Source: JAICMB01 sp963795935
GTDB lineage: Bacteria > Acidobacteriota > Terriglobia > Bryobacterales > Bryobacteraceae
Length of the DNA stretch: 64,000 nt
NCBI GenBank assembly: GCA_963795935.1
Contig: CAWCJO010000031.1
Coordinates: forward strand, 1 to 64,000
Direction: 5' to 3'
The position numbers and the translations under genes are program-made. Every line of letters starts with the position of its first letter. Position 1 is the stretch's first letter. The notes below the pieces were generated by a model, which ran no database searches, was not told the origin of the DNA, and worked only from the letters and a program-made list of their open reading frames with translations. Shown piece by piece: positions 18,766 through 26,536 of the stretch.

Positions 18766-20219
18766 ACACCTCAATTGATCGCAGAGGTTTCGTCAAATCA
18801 GTTGTCATGGGCCTGCCGGCGCTGGCGCAATCGGCGGCCGTCCCGGCGGCATTCCAACGCATGAATGTCGGCGTCGGCCGCGTCGATGTGACGCCGGACA
18901 AGCCGCGCCTGTGCGCCAGCGGAGATAAGCCCAATCCTCCACGCGCGTATGCTCGCCTCGTCTCGCGCTGTATGACGCTCTTCGACGGCCGGCGCCGCAT
19001 GGCCGTCGTGAACTATCCATTCAACTGTCTTGACGTCGCTACGCCCATTCTGCGGGAACGTTGCGAGCGCGAACTGGGTATCGCGCCCGAATGCCTCATC
19101 CTGCTTGCGACCCACAATCATCAAGGTCCGATCCAGATCGTGGCCGAGAACTTCGATTACGGCCGCGATGTTGCCGCGAAGATTTTCGACGCCATCCGGG
19201 AAGCCATGCGCAACGAAGAAGGTCCGGCAACGCTTTTGTTCGGCAACGGCTACGGCTACTTCACGCGCTCGCAGATGAGCTTTCCGCCGGATTATGAGAT
19301 CCAGCTGCTCAAAGTGCAAGTCGGCAATCGCACCACGGCGCTGCTGTTCAATCATCCGAGCCACCCGCAGCTCGGACCGCGCAATATGTATGGCGCCTCG
19401 CATCCGGGATTCGCCATGGATGAGCTTGAAGCCAGAATCCCCAATCTGACGGCAATCTATGCCGACGCCTGCGGGGGCAACCAATACACCTTCGCTCCAG
19501 AGGGCGCCGATCCATTGGCATCCTGCAAAGCGCGCGGCCACGAATTGGCCGAAACGGCCCTGAAGATCGCCGATGGTCCGCTCGAAGAGGTAACGGGACC
19601 GATCGCGAGTAAGCTAAGAGTTCTCGATCTGCCGCTGGCGCCCCCTATTCCTTATAAGCAAGCGCTCGAGCTGGCGAAGGGAATCCCGCTCGACATCGGG
19701 TTCAAAGCCTTCCCCGATCCGGCGCGGGAAACTAACTGGCTCCGCGCGCTCGTCACTCATTATAAGGAAGGGATTCCCTTTCCAACCAAGATTTCCGATT
19801 ATATCTGTACCGACGAAGAGTTTCTGGTCGATAAACTCGACCAGCCCCGCAAATATCCTTGCCGCTTCGAGGAAGTGGTGGGCGCGCAAATCGGCAAGCT
19901 CACGTTTGTAGCGATCCAAGGAGAGCCTCTGGCGCAGATCGGCATGCGCCTAAAGGAAGTGTTGCGTAACCGCGGGCCGGCCATGGTCTTCGGCTATTTC
20001 GGCGAGCATAACCTATACATCCCCACTCGGGAGAACGTGCGGCTGGATCTTTATCAGTCGCAAGTGATCCGGGAGCAGTATACCTGCCCGGTCGGCTGGT
20101 CGCTGGACGCCGAGGACGAGATGCTCAAGGCGACGCTGGCGCTGGTGGGCGCGGAACTGTATCGGGATCCTCGGCAGGGCGAGCGGAAATTGTTCCCGCT
20201 CCGCCCATCGCCGGCCTGA
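18762..20219 (+). CDS. Divergent ceramidase-fold hydrolase 5, Tat-type signal
   Basis: A 485-residue protein whose ATG at 18762 overlaps the stop of copy 4 (ATGA). The open frame extends further upstream but only inside copy 4. The N-terminus carries DRRGFVKS, a twin-arginine export motif, unlike the Sec signals of copies 1-4. It keeps the family layout with NVGVGRVDVTPD, THNHQGP, FNHPSHPQLGPRN, GEPLAQIG and LYIPT, but the amidase region reads ACGGNQYTF, so neither the Asp nor the Ser is present. It is clearly more distant from the other four and may act on a different substrate or folded with a cofactor before export. Ends 2 bases before the convergent deacetylase stop. Confidence 0.7.
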   Translation: MNTSIDRRGFVKSVVMGLPALAQSAAVPAAFQRMNVGVGRVDVTPDKPRLCASGDKPNPPRAYARLVSRCMTLFDGRRRMAVVNYPFNCLDVATPILRERCERELGIAPECLILLATHNHQGPIQIVAENFDYGRDVAAKIFDAIREAMRNEEGPATLLFGNGYGYFTRSQMSFPPDYEIQLLKVQVGNRTTALLFNHPSHPQLGPRNMYGASHPGFAMDELEARIPNLTAIYADACGGNQYTFAPEGADPLASCKARGHELAETALKIADGPLEEVTGPIASKLRVLDLPLAPPIPYKQALELAKGIPLDIGFKAFPDPARETNWLRALVTHYKEGIPFPTKISDYICTDEEFLVDKLDQPRKYPCRFEEVVGAQIGKLTFVAIQGEPLAQIGMRLKEVLRNRGPAMVFGYFGEHNLYIPTRENVRLDLYQSQVIREQYTCPVGWSLDAEDEMLKATLALVGAELYRDPRQGERKLFPLRPSPA

Positions 20220-20221
20220 AT

Positions 20222-21067
20222 TTACTGTTGATTGAAACTGGCGGAAATACGGTACGCCTCCACGAAGTGCCCGTCCTTCTTGGTTTGCCTGTTGCGCAGA
20301 CCGGTCTTCACCTTCTCTAGATCCTTCGATTCCCAATCGGGCCGGTATTTGCGGATTGAGGGATCGAACTGACTCACATGGGCCGTCGCCGCCTGCAGCT
20401 TTAGATCAATGACCGGATCGATGTTAACCCAGTAATTGGCTTCCTGGGGGAGTACATAGAAATAGGCTTCGACCGGCACATGCCAGGGCTGCAGGTGATC
20501 GTGCAGCAGTTGGTTGGGAAAATACAGGTGCCATTCCGAGGCCCGGATCGCGTCCACGGTGTTGTTGGCCGACATGCGATGGTCCGTCTTATGCCAGCGC
20601 ACGAACTCGGACCCGGGGTCGATGGACATAACAATGTCCGGCCGGTAGGTACGGATTATCTTAGTCACCTGTTCGACCAGATCAAAGGGATTGGCGTATT
20701 CGAGCATGCCGTCGTGAAACTGCATCCAGTGGATGTGGTCTTTGGGAATGCCGATGACGCGGCACGCTTCCTCTTCTTCGCCTCCCCGGATCTCCGCCAG
20801 CCGTTGACTGTTCATATCCGGATCGTAGGATCCCTTGTCGTCATTAGTGTACAGAACGATGTGGATGTTGTTGTTCTGCTTTGCGAGAAGCGCCAGCGTT
20901 CCGGCGCAACAGAAGGTGTCATCGTCCGGGTGCGGCGTAAACAGCAGGATCGTCTTGTTCTCCGCTTTCTCAAGCTGGTATGCCTGCCGCTGCGCTTGCG
21001 CCAATCCGGCCGGCAGGAAGCCGACAGCAAGCAATCCCAGGACGCCAAACGGTATTCGACTATTCAT
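20222..21067 (-). CDS. PIG-L family N-deacetylase, secreted
   Basis: A 281-residue LmbE/PIG-L protein with a signal peptide (FGVLGLLAVGFLPAGLAQA). The zinc motif PHPDDDTF is at residues 45-52 and the second ligand set is in WHKTDHRM. The family removes N-acetyl groups from amino-sugar conjugates and some other N-acyl amines. It is convergent with ceramidase-fold copy 5 and divergent from the APC permease. A secreted deacetylase next to five secreted amide-hydrolase-like proteins supports a pathway acting on an acylated amine outside the cytoplasm; that link is inference. Confidence 0.85.
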   Translation of the reverse strand: MNSRIPFGVLGLLAVGFLPAGLAQAQRQAYQLEKAENKTILLFTPHPDDDTFCCAGTLALLAKQNNNIHIVLYTNDDKGSYDPDMNSQRLAEIRGGEEEEACRVIGIPKDHIHWMQFHDGMLEYANPFDLVEQVTKIIRTYRPDIVMSIDPGSEFVRWHKTDHRMSANNTVDAIRASEWHLYFPNQLLHDHLQPWHVPVEAYFYVLPQEANYWVNIDPVIDLKLQAATAHVSQFDPSIRKYRPDWESKDLEKVKTGLRNRQTKKDGHFVEAYRISASFNQQ

Positions 21068-21097
21068 ATAAAAGTTTGCCTCACGCTGAAACTACAT

Positions 21098-21111
21098 CTT
21101 ACAATTGTAAG
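21098..21111. promoter_or_regulatory. 14-bp perfect palindrome, TACAnnTGTA-type operator candidate
   Basis: CTTACAATTGTAAG is a perfect palindrome in the 167-base gap between the deacetylase (start 21067) and the APC permease (start 21235). It contains TACA-AT-TGTA, the core of operators bound by BlaI/MecI/CopY-type repressors. No such repressor gene is in the window. It could control one or both divergent genes. Confidence 0.45.
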
Positions 21112-21234
21112 CCCGAAAAGTCTGACGCAACGGCTGTAAAAATATGCTGATTTGCGTCTTCTGAATACATCGCGGCCCGGCGCTCGCTCCCTCTCGTTTT
21201 TGATGGAAAAAATGGTCTGTAGTAGCCCCGCGTA

Positions 21235-22575
21235 TTGTATGCTGATCTCTTGGCCCCTTCCGGCAAACTCACCAGAAGTCTGCGCCTCCGCGATCTGGTC
21301 GTCATCGGTATCATTCTGGTGCAGCCCACTGCCCCCATGCCTCCATTCGGAGTCATTTACGTCGAGGCGAAAGGGCATGTCGTAACTACGATCCTAATCG
21401 CCATGGTGGCGATGCTGTTCACGGCGATCAGCTACGGCCGCCTGGCGCGCGTTTATCCCAGCGCCGGCTCGGCATACACGTACGTGGGCCGCGAGCTCCA
21501 TCCAGCGCTCGGTTATGCCACCGGCTGGAGCATGCTGCTCGATTACATCGTCAATCCGCTGATCTGCACAATCTGGTGCAGCAAGGCCGCCGCCAACATC
21601 GTGTCTATTATTCCTTACGGAGTCTGGGCATTATTCTTCGCCCTGTTGTTCACCTTCCTCAATCTTCGCAAGGTCCACACCACCGCCCGGGTCAACGCCA
21701 TCATGGCGGCGGCCATGGGCGTCGTCATAATAGCGGTACTCTGGTACGCTGTCCGCTATGTGCTGGCAATGCCTTCGCTTAATGCCGAATTTTTTCTGCG
21801 TCCTTTTTATAATCCGAAGACTTTCTCGGCAAGCAGGGTCGCCACAGGCACCTCGATTGCGGCTCTTACCTACATCGGCTTCGATGCCATTTCAACGCTC
21901 TCCGAAGAGGTAGAGAATCCACGCCGCAACATTCTTCTCGCCACCGTGCTGGTCTGCCTGCTGACGGGGATTTTTTCGGCCATCGAAGTCTATGCCGCGC
22001 AATTGGTTTGGCCGCCTGGCCTGAAGTTTCCCGACGTGGACACCGCCTACGTGCATGTGGCCGGGCGCATGGGCGGCATCGTCCTGTTCCAGGCGGTGAA
22101 CCTGACGCTGCTGGTTGCTTCGATCGGCTCGGGCGCGGGAGCGCAACTGGCGGGCGCCAGGCTGCTCTACGGGATGGGGCGCGATGGCGCGCTTCCGCCG
22201 CGCATCTTCGGCCACATCAGCCCGAAAACTCACGTACCCAGCTACAATGTTCTGCTCGTCGGCGGAATCTGTTTCGCGGGCAGCTTCCTGATCGATTACG
22301 AGCTCGGGGCGGAGATGCTGAACTTCGGCGCCTTCATCGGCTTCATGGGGGTGAACTTAGCGGCCTTCGTCCGCTACTTCCTTCGCTCCAGCGAAAAAAC
22401 TATTAGCAACTTCGCGCCGCCGCTAGCCGGTTTCGCGATCTGTCTAGCCATGTGGTTGAGTCTGGGAACGCCCGCCAAGATTGTCGGATCTACGTGGCTC
22501 CTCGGTGGCCTTATCTTCGGGTTCTATAAAACACGCGGGTTCCGCAAGGAAATCCGTTTTGAAGCGCCGGATTAG
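21235..22575 (+). CDS. APC-family amino acid/amine permease
   Basis: A 446-residue polytopic membrane protein of the amino acid-polyamine-organocation superfamily with about 12 hydrophobic segments. Typical features are the early GIILVQPTAPMPPFG segment, YPSAGSAYTYVGRELHP after the second helix, FIGFDAISTLSEEVENPRRN in the middle and RLLYGMGRDGALPPRIFGHI later. The frame begins with TTG at 21235; a nearby ATG in frame is lacking, so the start is moderately certain. It is divergent from the PIG-L gene and lies next to the ceramidase-fold operon, so it may import the amine or amino acid released by those enzymes. Confidence 0.85.
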   Translation: MYADLLAPSGKLTRSLRLRDLVVIGIILVQPTAPMPPFGVIYVEAKGHVVTTILIAMVAMLFTAISYGRLARVYPSAGSAYTYVGRELHPALGYATGWSMLLDYIVNPLICTIWCSKAAANIVSIIPYGVWALFFALLFTFLNLRKVHTTARVNAIMAAAMGVVIIAVLWYAVRYVLAMPSLNAEFFLRPFYNPKTFSASRVATGTSIAALTYIGFDAISTLSEEVENPRRNILLATVLVCLLTGIFSAIEVYAAQLVWPPGLKFPDVDTAYVHVAGRMGGIVLFQAVNLTLLVASIGSGAGAQLAGARLLYGMGRDGALPPRIFGHISPKTHVPSYNVLLVGGICFAGSFLIDYELGAEMLNFGAFIGFMGVNLAAFVRYFLRSSEKTISNFAPPLAGFAICLAMWLSLGTPAKIVGSTWLLGGLIFGFYKTRGFRKEIRFEAPD

Positions 22576-23406
22576 GTTTTGCGGCTAAGGTTGGCCCAGC
22601 CCTCCGCGAAGATACGCCGGCCGCATCGGACGCCATGATGAGCGCCGATATGGCGGAATCGAAAACCTCGAGCGAACACCAGCAGGCATAGTGTTGCCGT
22701 CCGAGAGCTTCGACGGGCGGAAATCGTAAGACCCCGCGCCGGGCGCACTCCCATCCAATTGCGTTGAAGTGGACATCCCCTCGATAAATCCGCTATATCT
22801 GCCGATCAAGTCAGGCCCGGATAGCGCTCCGCCCCGTTGATGCGCTCCAGCCGGAGGTGGACGCACCGGCGCGCGATGTTCGGCGCTGGCCGTCGCCGTG
22901 GTAAATGCTAATGCCAGCGCCTTATCGCCAAACCATTGCGCGGCATATCCGGGCGACGGCGGATCCTATACGGTCAGTTGCCAGAACTTAGGCGCATTCA
23001 CGGGTTCGCATGCCGCGGCTGCGTCAAAGAAAACAATATTTAAAGAACGATAGGTGGTCAGATTGACAGGAATATGTAGGTCAGGCCAGCCACGCCCACA
23101 GGCATCACGAGCGTAAGCGCCGCCCTGAGGTTCCTATGCCGCGAGCGCAAGGGCATCGAGTCCGAACACCGGAACGCCTTTCGCGGCGCCAATCTGCTCG
23201 TCAGATTCCTCCCAAGAGGCGAGGGGTGGCCGAATAGAAATTAATGAATGTCAATTGGCCTCCCATGACAGTCACGCACTTACGGCGTGTTCAGTCTACG
23301 CGGGCGCCGCAGCCCAATAAGTTCAGATGTACTCGCGCCGTTCCGCCGCGCAATAGTCCGTGACCATGAGCGCGATGCACGGTTATGATGGAGTCTAGGG
23401 AATTGA
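22576..23406. other. 831-bp stretch without a defendable gene
   Basis: No complete gene. The minus strand has coding-like fragments (about 22970-22585 and 23160-22980) with Pro/Gly-rich open stretches interrupted by stops and frame changes, which could be the remains of a decayed gene, but I recognise no family. The last 30 bases precede the AI-2E-type gene and contain only a weak ribosome binding site (AGGGA). Confidence 0.4.
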
Positions 23407-24573
23407 ATGTCACCGCTGCCTAGCCCGAGTCTGCCGCCGCGCCGGACCGCAAGCGCCGGCGTTCCCGTGCTTGCCGCGGCGGCGATACTGGCGCTGCTTT
23501 ATTTCGGCCGCGTGTTCTTCATTACCGTGATGATCGCCGTAATCATCGCGTTCCTTCTCGATCCGCTGGTCAGTTTTGCGATGAAGCTGAAAGTTCCGCG
23601 CTCGCTCGCCAGCTTCCTCGTCTGCAGCATCGCACTGCTTATTCTGTATCTTCTTGGCCTGGGCGTCTACACCGAGTTTGCGAGTCTGGTCGAGGACTTG
23701 CCGATGTACAGCCAGCGCATCAACTCCCTCGCCGATAATATCGGGTCGCGGGTGGACGCAGCGGAGAAGAAGACCTACGAACTCATCGTACCCAAACGCT
23801 TCCAGGAGCAGGCGCCGCTTCCGGTTCCCGTTCCAAGCGGCGCGCGTCAGCGCGGGAAGCGGAAACCCGCCGCGCAGGACACCGCGGCGCAACCCCCCGC
23901 GATCCAGGAAGTCCGCATTCATAGCGACCCGAAGCCGCTTTATTCCTACGTCGCCGGGTATATCCGTTCCTTTTACGACATACTTCTGATGGCGAGCTTT
24001 ATTCCATTCCTGGTTTATTTTATGCTGAGCTGGCGCGACCATCTGCGCGGCAGCTTTCTGCGCCTGTTCAGCGGAGAGGACCGCCGTACCGTGGGACGGA
24101 CCTGGGAGGGCATCGCGGAGGTTGCGCGCGGATATGTGATCGGCAACTTTGCGCTGGGTTTGGTCGTGGCGCTCTTCAGCAGCATTTTTTTCTTCGCCAT
24201 TCGCCTTCCGTATTGGCCGTTGATGGGACCCTTGAGCGGATTTTTCAGTATGGTTCCGTACGTAGGGCTCCCGCTGGCCATGGCGCCCCCATTGCTCGCC
24301 GGGCTCGCCGTTTACGACCGTCCCGGGATTTACGTACTGATCGCCGCGGTCGTCGGACTATTGCACTTGATCGCTCTCAATTTTCTGTATCCGAAGATGA
24401 TCGGCTCGCGCGTACACCTCAATCCCCTGGCCGTTACCGTGGCGTTAATGCTGTGGGGAACCCTGTGGGGCGGCATCGGTCTTTTGCTCGCCATCCCGAT
24501 CACAGCGGGCATAAAGTCGGTTTGCGATAACGTGAGCGGGTTTGAAGGTTACGGCAAATTGCTAGGGGATTAA
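23407..24573 (+). CDS. AI-2E family transporter (PF01594-like permease)
   Basis: A 388-residue membrane protein with the AI-2E/PerM layout: two N-terminal helices (VPVLAAAAILALLYFGRVFFITVMIAVIIAFLLDP region), a central soluble segment and four to five C-terminal helices, including YLP/GPLSGFFSMVPYVG and LNFLYPKMIGSRVHLNPLAV, the most conserved family signature. The soluble part has a Pro/Arg-rich insert near residues 135-170 (QRGKRKPAAQDTAAQPPA) not typical of the family. The family covers autoinducer exporters and ion/proton antiporters, so the substrate cannot be named. The next gene starts 10 bases downstream. Confidence 0.85.
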   Translation: MSPLPSPSLPPRRTASAGVPVLAAAAILALLYFGRVFFITVMIAVIIAFLLDPLVSFAMKLKVPRSLASFLVCSIALLILYLLGLGVYTEFASLVEDLPMYSQRINSLADNIGSRVDAAEKKTYELIVPKRFQEQAPLPVPVPSGARQRGKRKPAAQDTAAQPPAIQEVRIHSDPKPLYSYVAGYIRSFYDILLMASFIPFLVYFMLSWRDHLRGSFLRLFSGEDRRTVGRTWEGIAEVARGYVIGNFALGLVVALFSSIFFFAIRLPYWPLMGPLSGFFSMVPYVGLPLAMAPPLLAGLAVYDRPGIYVLIAAVVGLLHLIALNFLYPKMIGSRVHLNPLAVTVALMLWGTLWGGIGLLLAIPITAGIKSVCDNVSGFEGYGKLLGD

Positions 24574-24583
24574 ACGATCGGCC

Positions 24584-25087
24584 ATGTCGAAGAACATCGC
24601 CATTTTTTTCGGAGTAGGCGTCGCGATCGTCGCGATCGGGGTCGCCTTGATCGTATACGGCAATCGCGGCAGCCATCTGGAGCTCCAAGGCGAGATCATC
24701 AAGATCCGCACCGGTGCGATCGACGAACACGACAGCGCCGCGGTCCTCGATTTCCGCCTGCAGAATGTTTCCGACGTACTGTTTGAAGTGCGCGATTTGA
24801 AGGTCACGGCCGAAGAGCCGGACGGCGCTAAAGACGAGGGCGATGTAATTTCGAAGTCTCAGATCGGCGAGCTGCTGCAATATAACAAGTTCCTGGGCAG
24901 GAAGTTCAACGACGGATTGGCAATTAAGGACAAGATCGCTCCGCATCAAACAATCGATCGCATGGTCGCGGTGCGCTTCGACGTTCCGCAAACGCAGCTC
25001 GACAAAGCGAGACAGGTGCGGCTTTGGATTCAGGACATGAACGGCGCCGAATTCGAGACAGTCAAGCGCCTGGGAGATAACCCCTAA
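24584..25087 (+). CDS. Conserved hypothetical single-pass membrane protein
   Basis: A 167-residue protein with one N-terminal transmembrane segment (IAIFFGVGVAIVAIGVALIVYG) and a soluble, mostly beta-predicted domain of about 140 residues outside the cytoplasm. No catalytic motif is visible. The domain has the feel of an immunoglobulin-like or LEA-like fold (LDFRLQNVSDVLFEVRDLKV), but that is a guess. Starts 10 bases after the AI-2E transporter gene and is probably co-transcribed with it. Confidence 0.65.
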   Translation: MSKNIAIFFGVGVAIVAIGVALIVYGNRGSHLELQGEIIKIRTGAIDEHDSAAVLDFRLQNVSDVLFEVRDLKVTAEEPDGAKDEGDVISKSQIGELLQYNKFLGRKFNDGLAIKDKIAPHQTIDRMVAVRFDVPQTQLDKARQVRLWIQDMNGAEFETVKRLGDNP

Positions 25088-25116
25088 TTCTACTCGCAAC
25101 ATCCCGCGCTTCCCGA

Positions 25117-25133
25117 CGGCCCCAGTGGGGCCG
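25117..25133. terminator. Hairpin after the hypothetical membrane protein
   Basis: CGGCCCC-AGT-GGGGCCG is a perfect 7-bp GC stem with a 3-base loop, 30 bases after the stop at 25087. No T-tract follows, so it would be at best a Rho-aided or bidirectional terminator between the plus-strand pair and the convergent gene ending at 25346. The rest of 25088-25345 shows nothing else. Confidence 0.4.
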
Positions 25134-25345
25134 GTGTTCAAGATCGAGATAATGCGTCGAACGCGCCCGAAGGATGTGATGGCGCGATCATATCACGAGC
25201 ATTACTCTCCGACGGGTCGGACGATTAAGTTATTGCCCTTTATGCGCCGCAGTTTCATTGGCTAGGAAATCGGAAACACCCTTAAGTATTTTCCCGTTCA
25301 CCGGCAGGGACCCGCATCGTTAATGCCGGCAAGCCGCCCCGCCGC

Positions 25346-26536
25346 TCACGCCGCGGCGCGCGCCAACGCCTGGTCCAAGTCCGCGATAATGTCCTCGACG
25401 GCCTCGATGCCTGCGCACAGCCGTACGACGCCGTCGTGAATGCCGAGACGCTCGCGCTGCTTGGGCGAAATGTCGCGATGGGACGCCATGGCCGGATAGA
25501 GCAGCAGGCTATGCACATCGCCGAGGGAGGTGCCGCGCACGACCAACTCTAAAGCATCCATAAACCGGAAGACGTCCGCTTTCCTCGCGTCCTTGATTTC
25601 GAACGTCACGATCGCTCCGTACGGTCCATTCGGAAGCAGCCGCCGGATGGTAGCGGCATCGTGGTGATTGGCGTCGGCCAGATAATGAACCCGCGAGACT
25701 CCCGGGTGCGATCCCAGCCAATTCGCGATGCGGCAGGCATTGGCGCATTGGCGCTCCATGCGAAGGGGAAATGTCTTGATGCCGCGCATCGTAAGATAGC
25801 TCTCGAAAGGACCGAGTAGCGGGCCGATGGTGCGCGAGATGGTCCGCATCACGCTGGCATGCTCGGCGTCGGCGACAATCGCTCCACCGAGCACGTCGCC
25901 GTGTCCAGCCAGGAATTTTGTGAGGCTATGGACCACCATGTGCGCGCCGAGGTCGAGAGGCCTCAGCAGCAGCGGGGTGGCGAAGGTATTGTCCACGACC
26001 AAAGCGGCGCCGCTTTTGCGAGCCAATTCGGCGACGCGGTCGACCGCGCCTACCCGGAGGAGCGGGTTCGAGACGGTCTCCATCAGAATGCAGCCCGGGC
26101 GGCGCCGCGCAACCGCGCTCTCGAGCGCCGCCCCATCGCAAACGTCGACGAACTCGATCTCGACCCCGAGCGGCTGGAGGATGTTGGTCAGCAGCGCCGA
26201 GGTCGCTCCATAGAGCGCATTGGCGGCCACGATGGATTTCGCGCGGTCCGTTAACGCGGCCAGGACGGCGGTATGAATGGCGGTCATTCCGGAGGCGCAC
26301 GCCAAGGCCCCGTGGCCGTTTTCGAGCGCCGCCATGAGCTGCTCCAGCGCCGCGTTGGTGGGGTTGTCGTAGCGGCCATAGGAGAAGCCCTCCTCCTCGC
26401 GGCCCATGACGCGGTCGAGCTGCGCGGTGCTCTCATAAAGGTACGTGGTAGCGCCGTAGATCGGCGTTGTCACGGGAATGGATGCGGCGGGTTTGCGCCG
26501 GTCCCCCGCGTGTACGGCTTTCGTTTCGAGCTTCAT
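25346..26536 (-). CDS. Cys/Met-metabolism PLP enzyme (cystathionine gamma-synthase/lyase type)
   Basis: A 396-residue trans-sulfuration-family enzyme. Visible are TPIYGATTYLYES, SYGRYDNPTNAALE, the cofactor-contact ALACASGMTAIHTAV, ETVSNPLLRVGAVDR, and the Schiff-base lysine in HSLTKFLAGHGD. Sequence alone cannot separate cystathionine gamma-synthase, beta/gamma-lyase and O-acylhomoserine sulfhydrylase. The ATG at 26536 overlaps the TGA of the cysteinyl-tRNA synthetase gene (ATGA), so cysteine supply and charging seem translationally coupled. Confidence 0.85.
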   Translation of the reverse strand: MKLETKAVHAGDRRKPAASIPVTTPIYGATTYLYESTAQLDRVMGREEEGFSYGRYDNPTNAALEQLMAALENGHGALACASGMTAIHTAVLAALTDRAKSIVAANALYGATSALLTNILQPLGVEIEFVDVCDGAALESAVARRRPGCILMETVSNPLLRVGAVDRVAELARKSGAALVVDNTFATPLLLRPLDLGAHMVVHSLTKFLAGHGDVLGGAIVADAEHASVMRTISRTIGPLLGPFESYLTMRGIKTFPLRMERQCANACRIANWLGSHPGVSRVHYLADANHHDAATIRRLLPNGPYGAIVTFEIKDARKADVFRFMDALELVVRGTSLGDVHSLLLYPAMASHRDISPKQRERLGIHDGVVRLCAGIEAVEDIIADLDQALARAAA

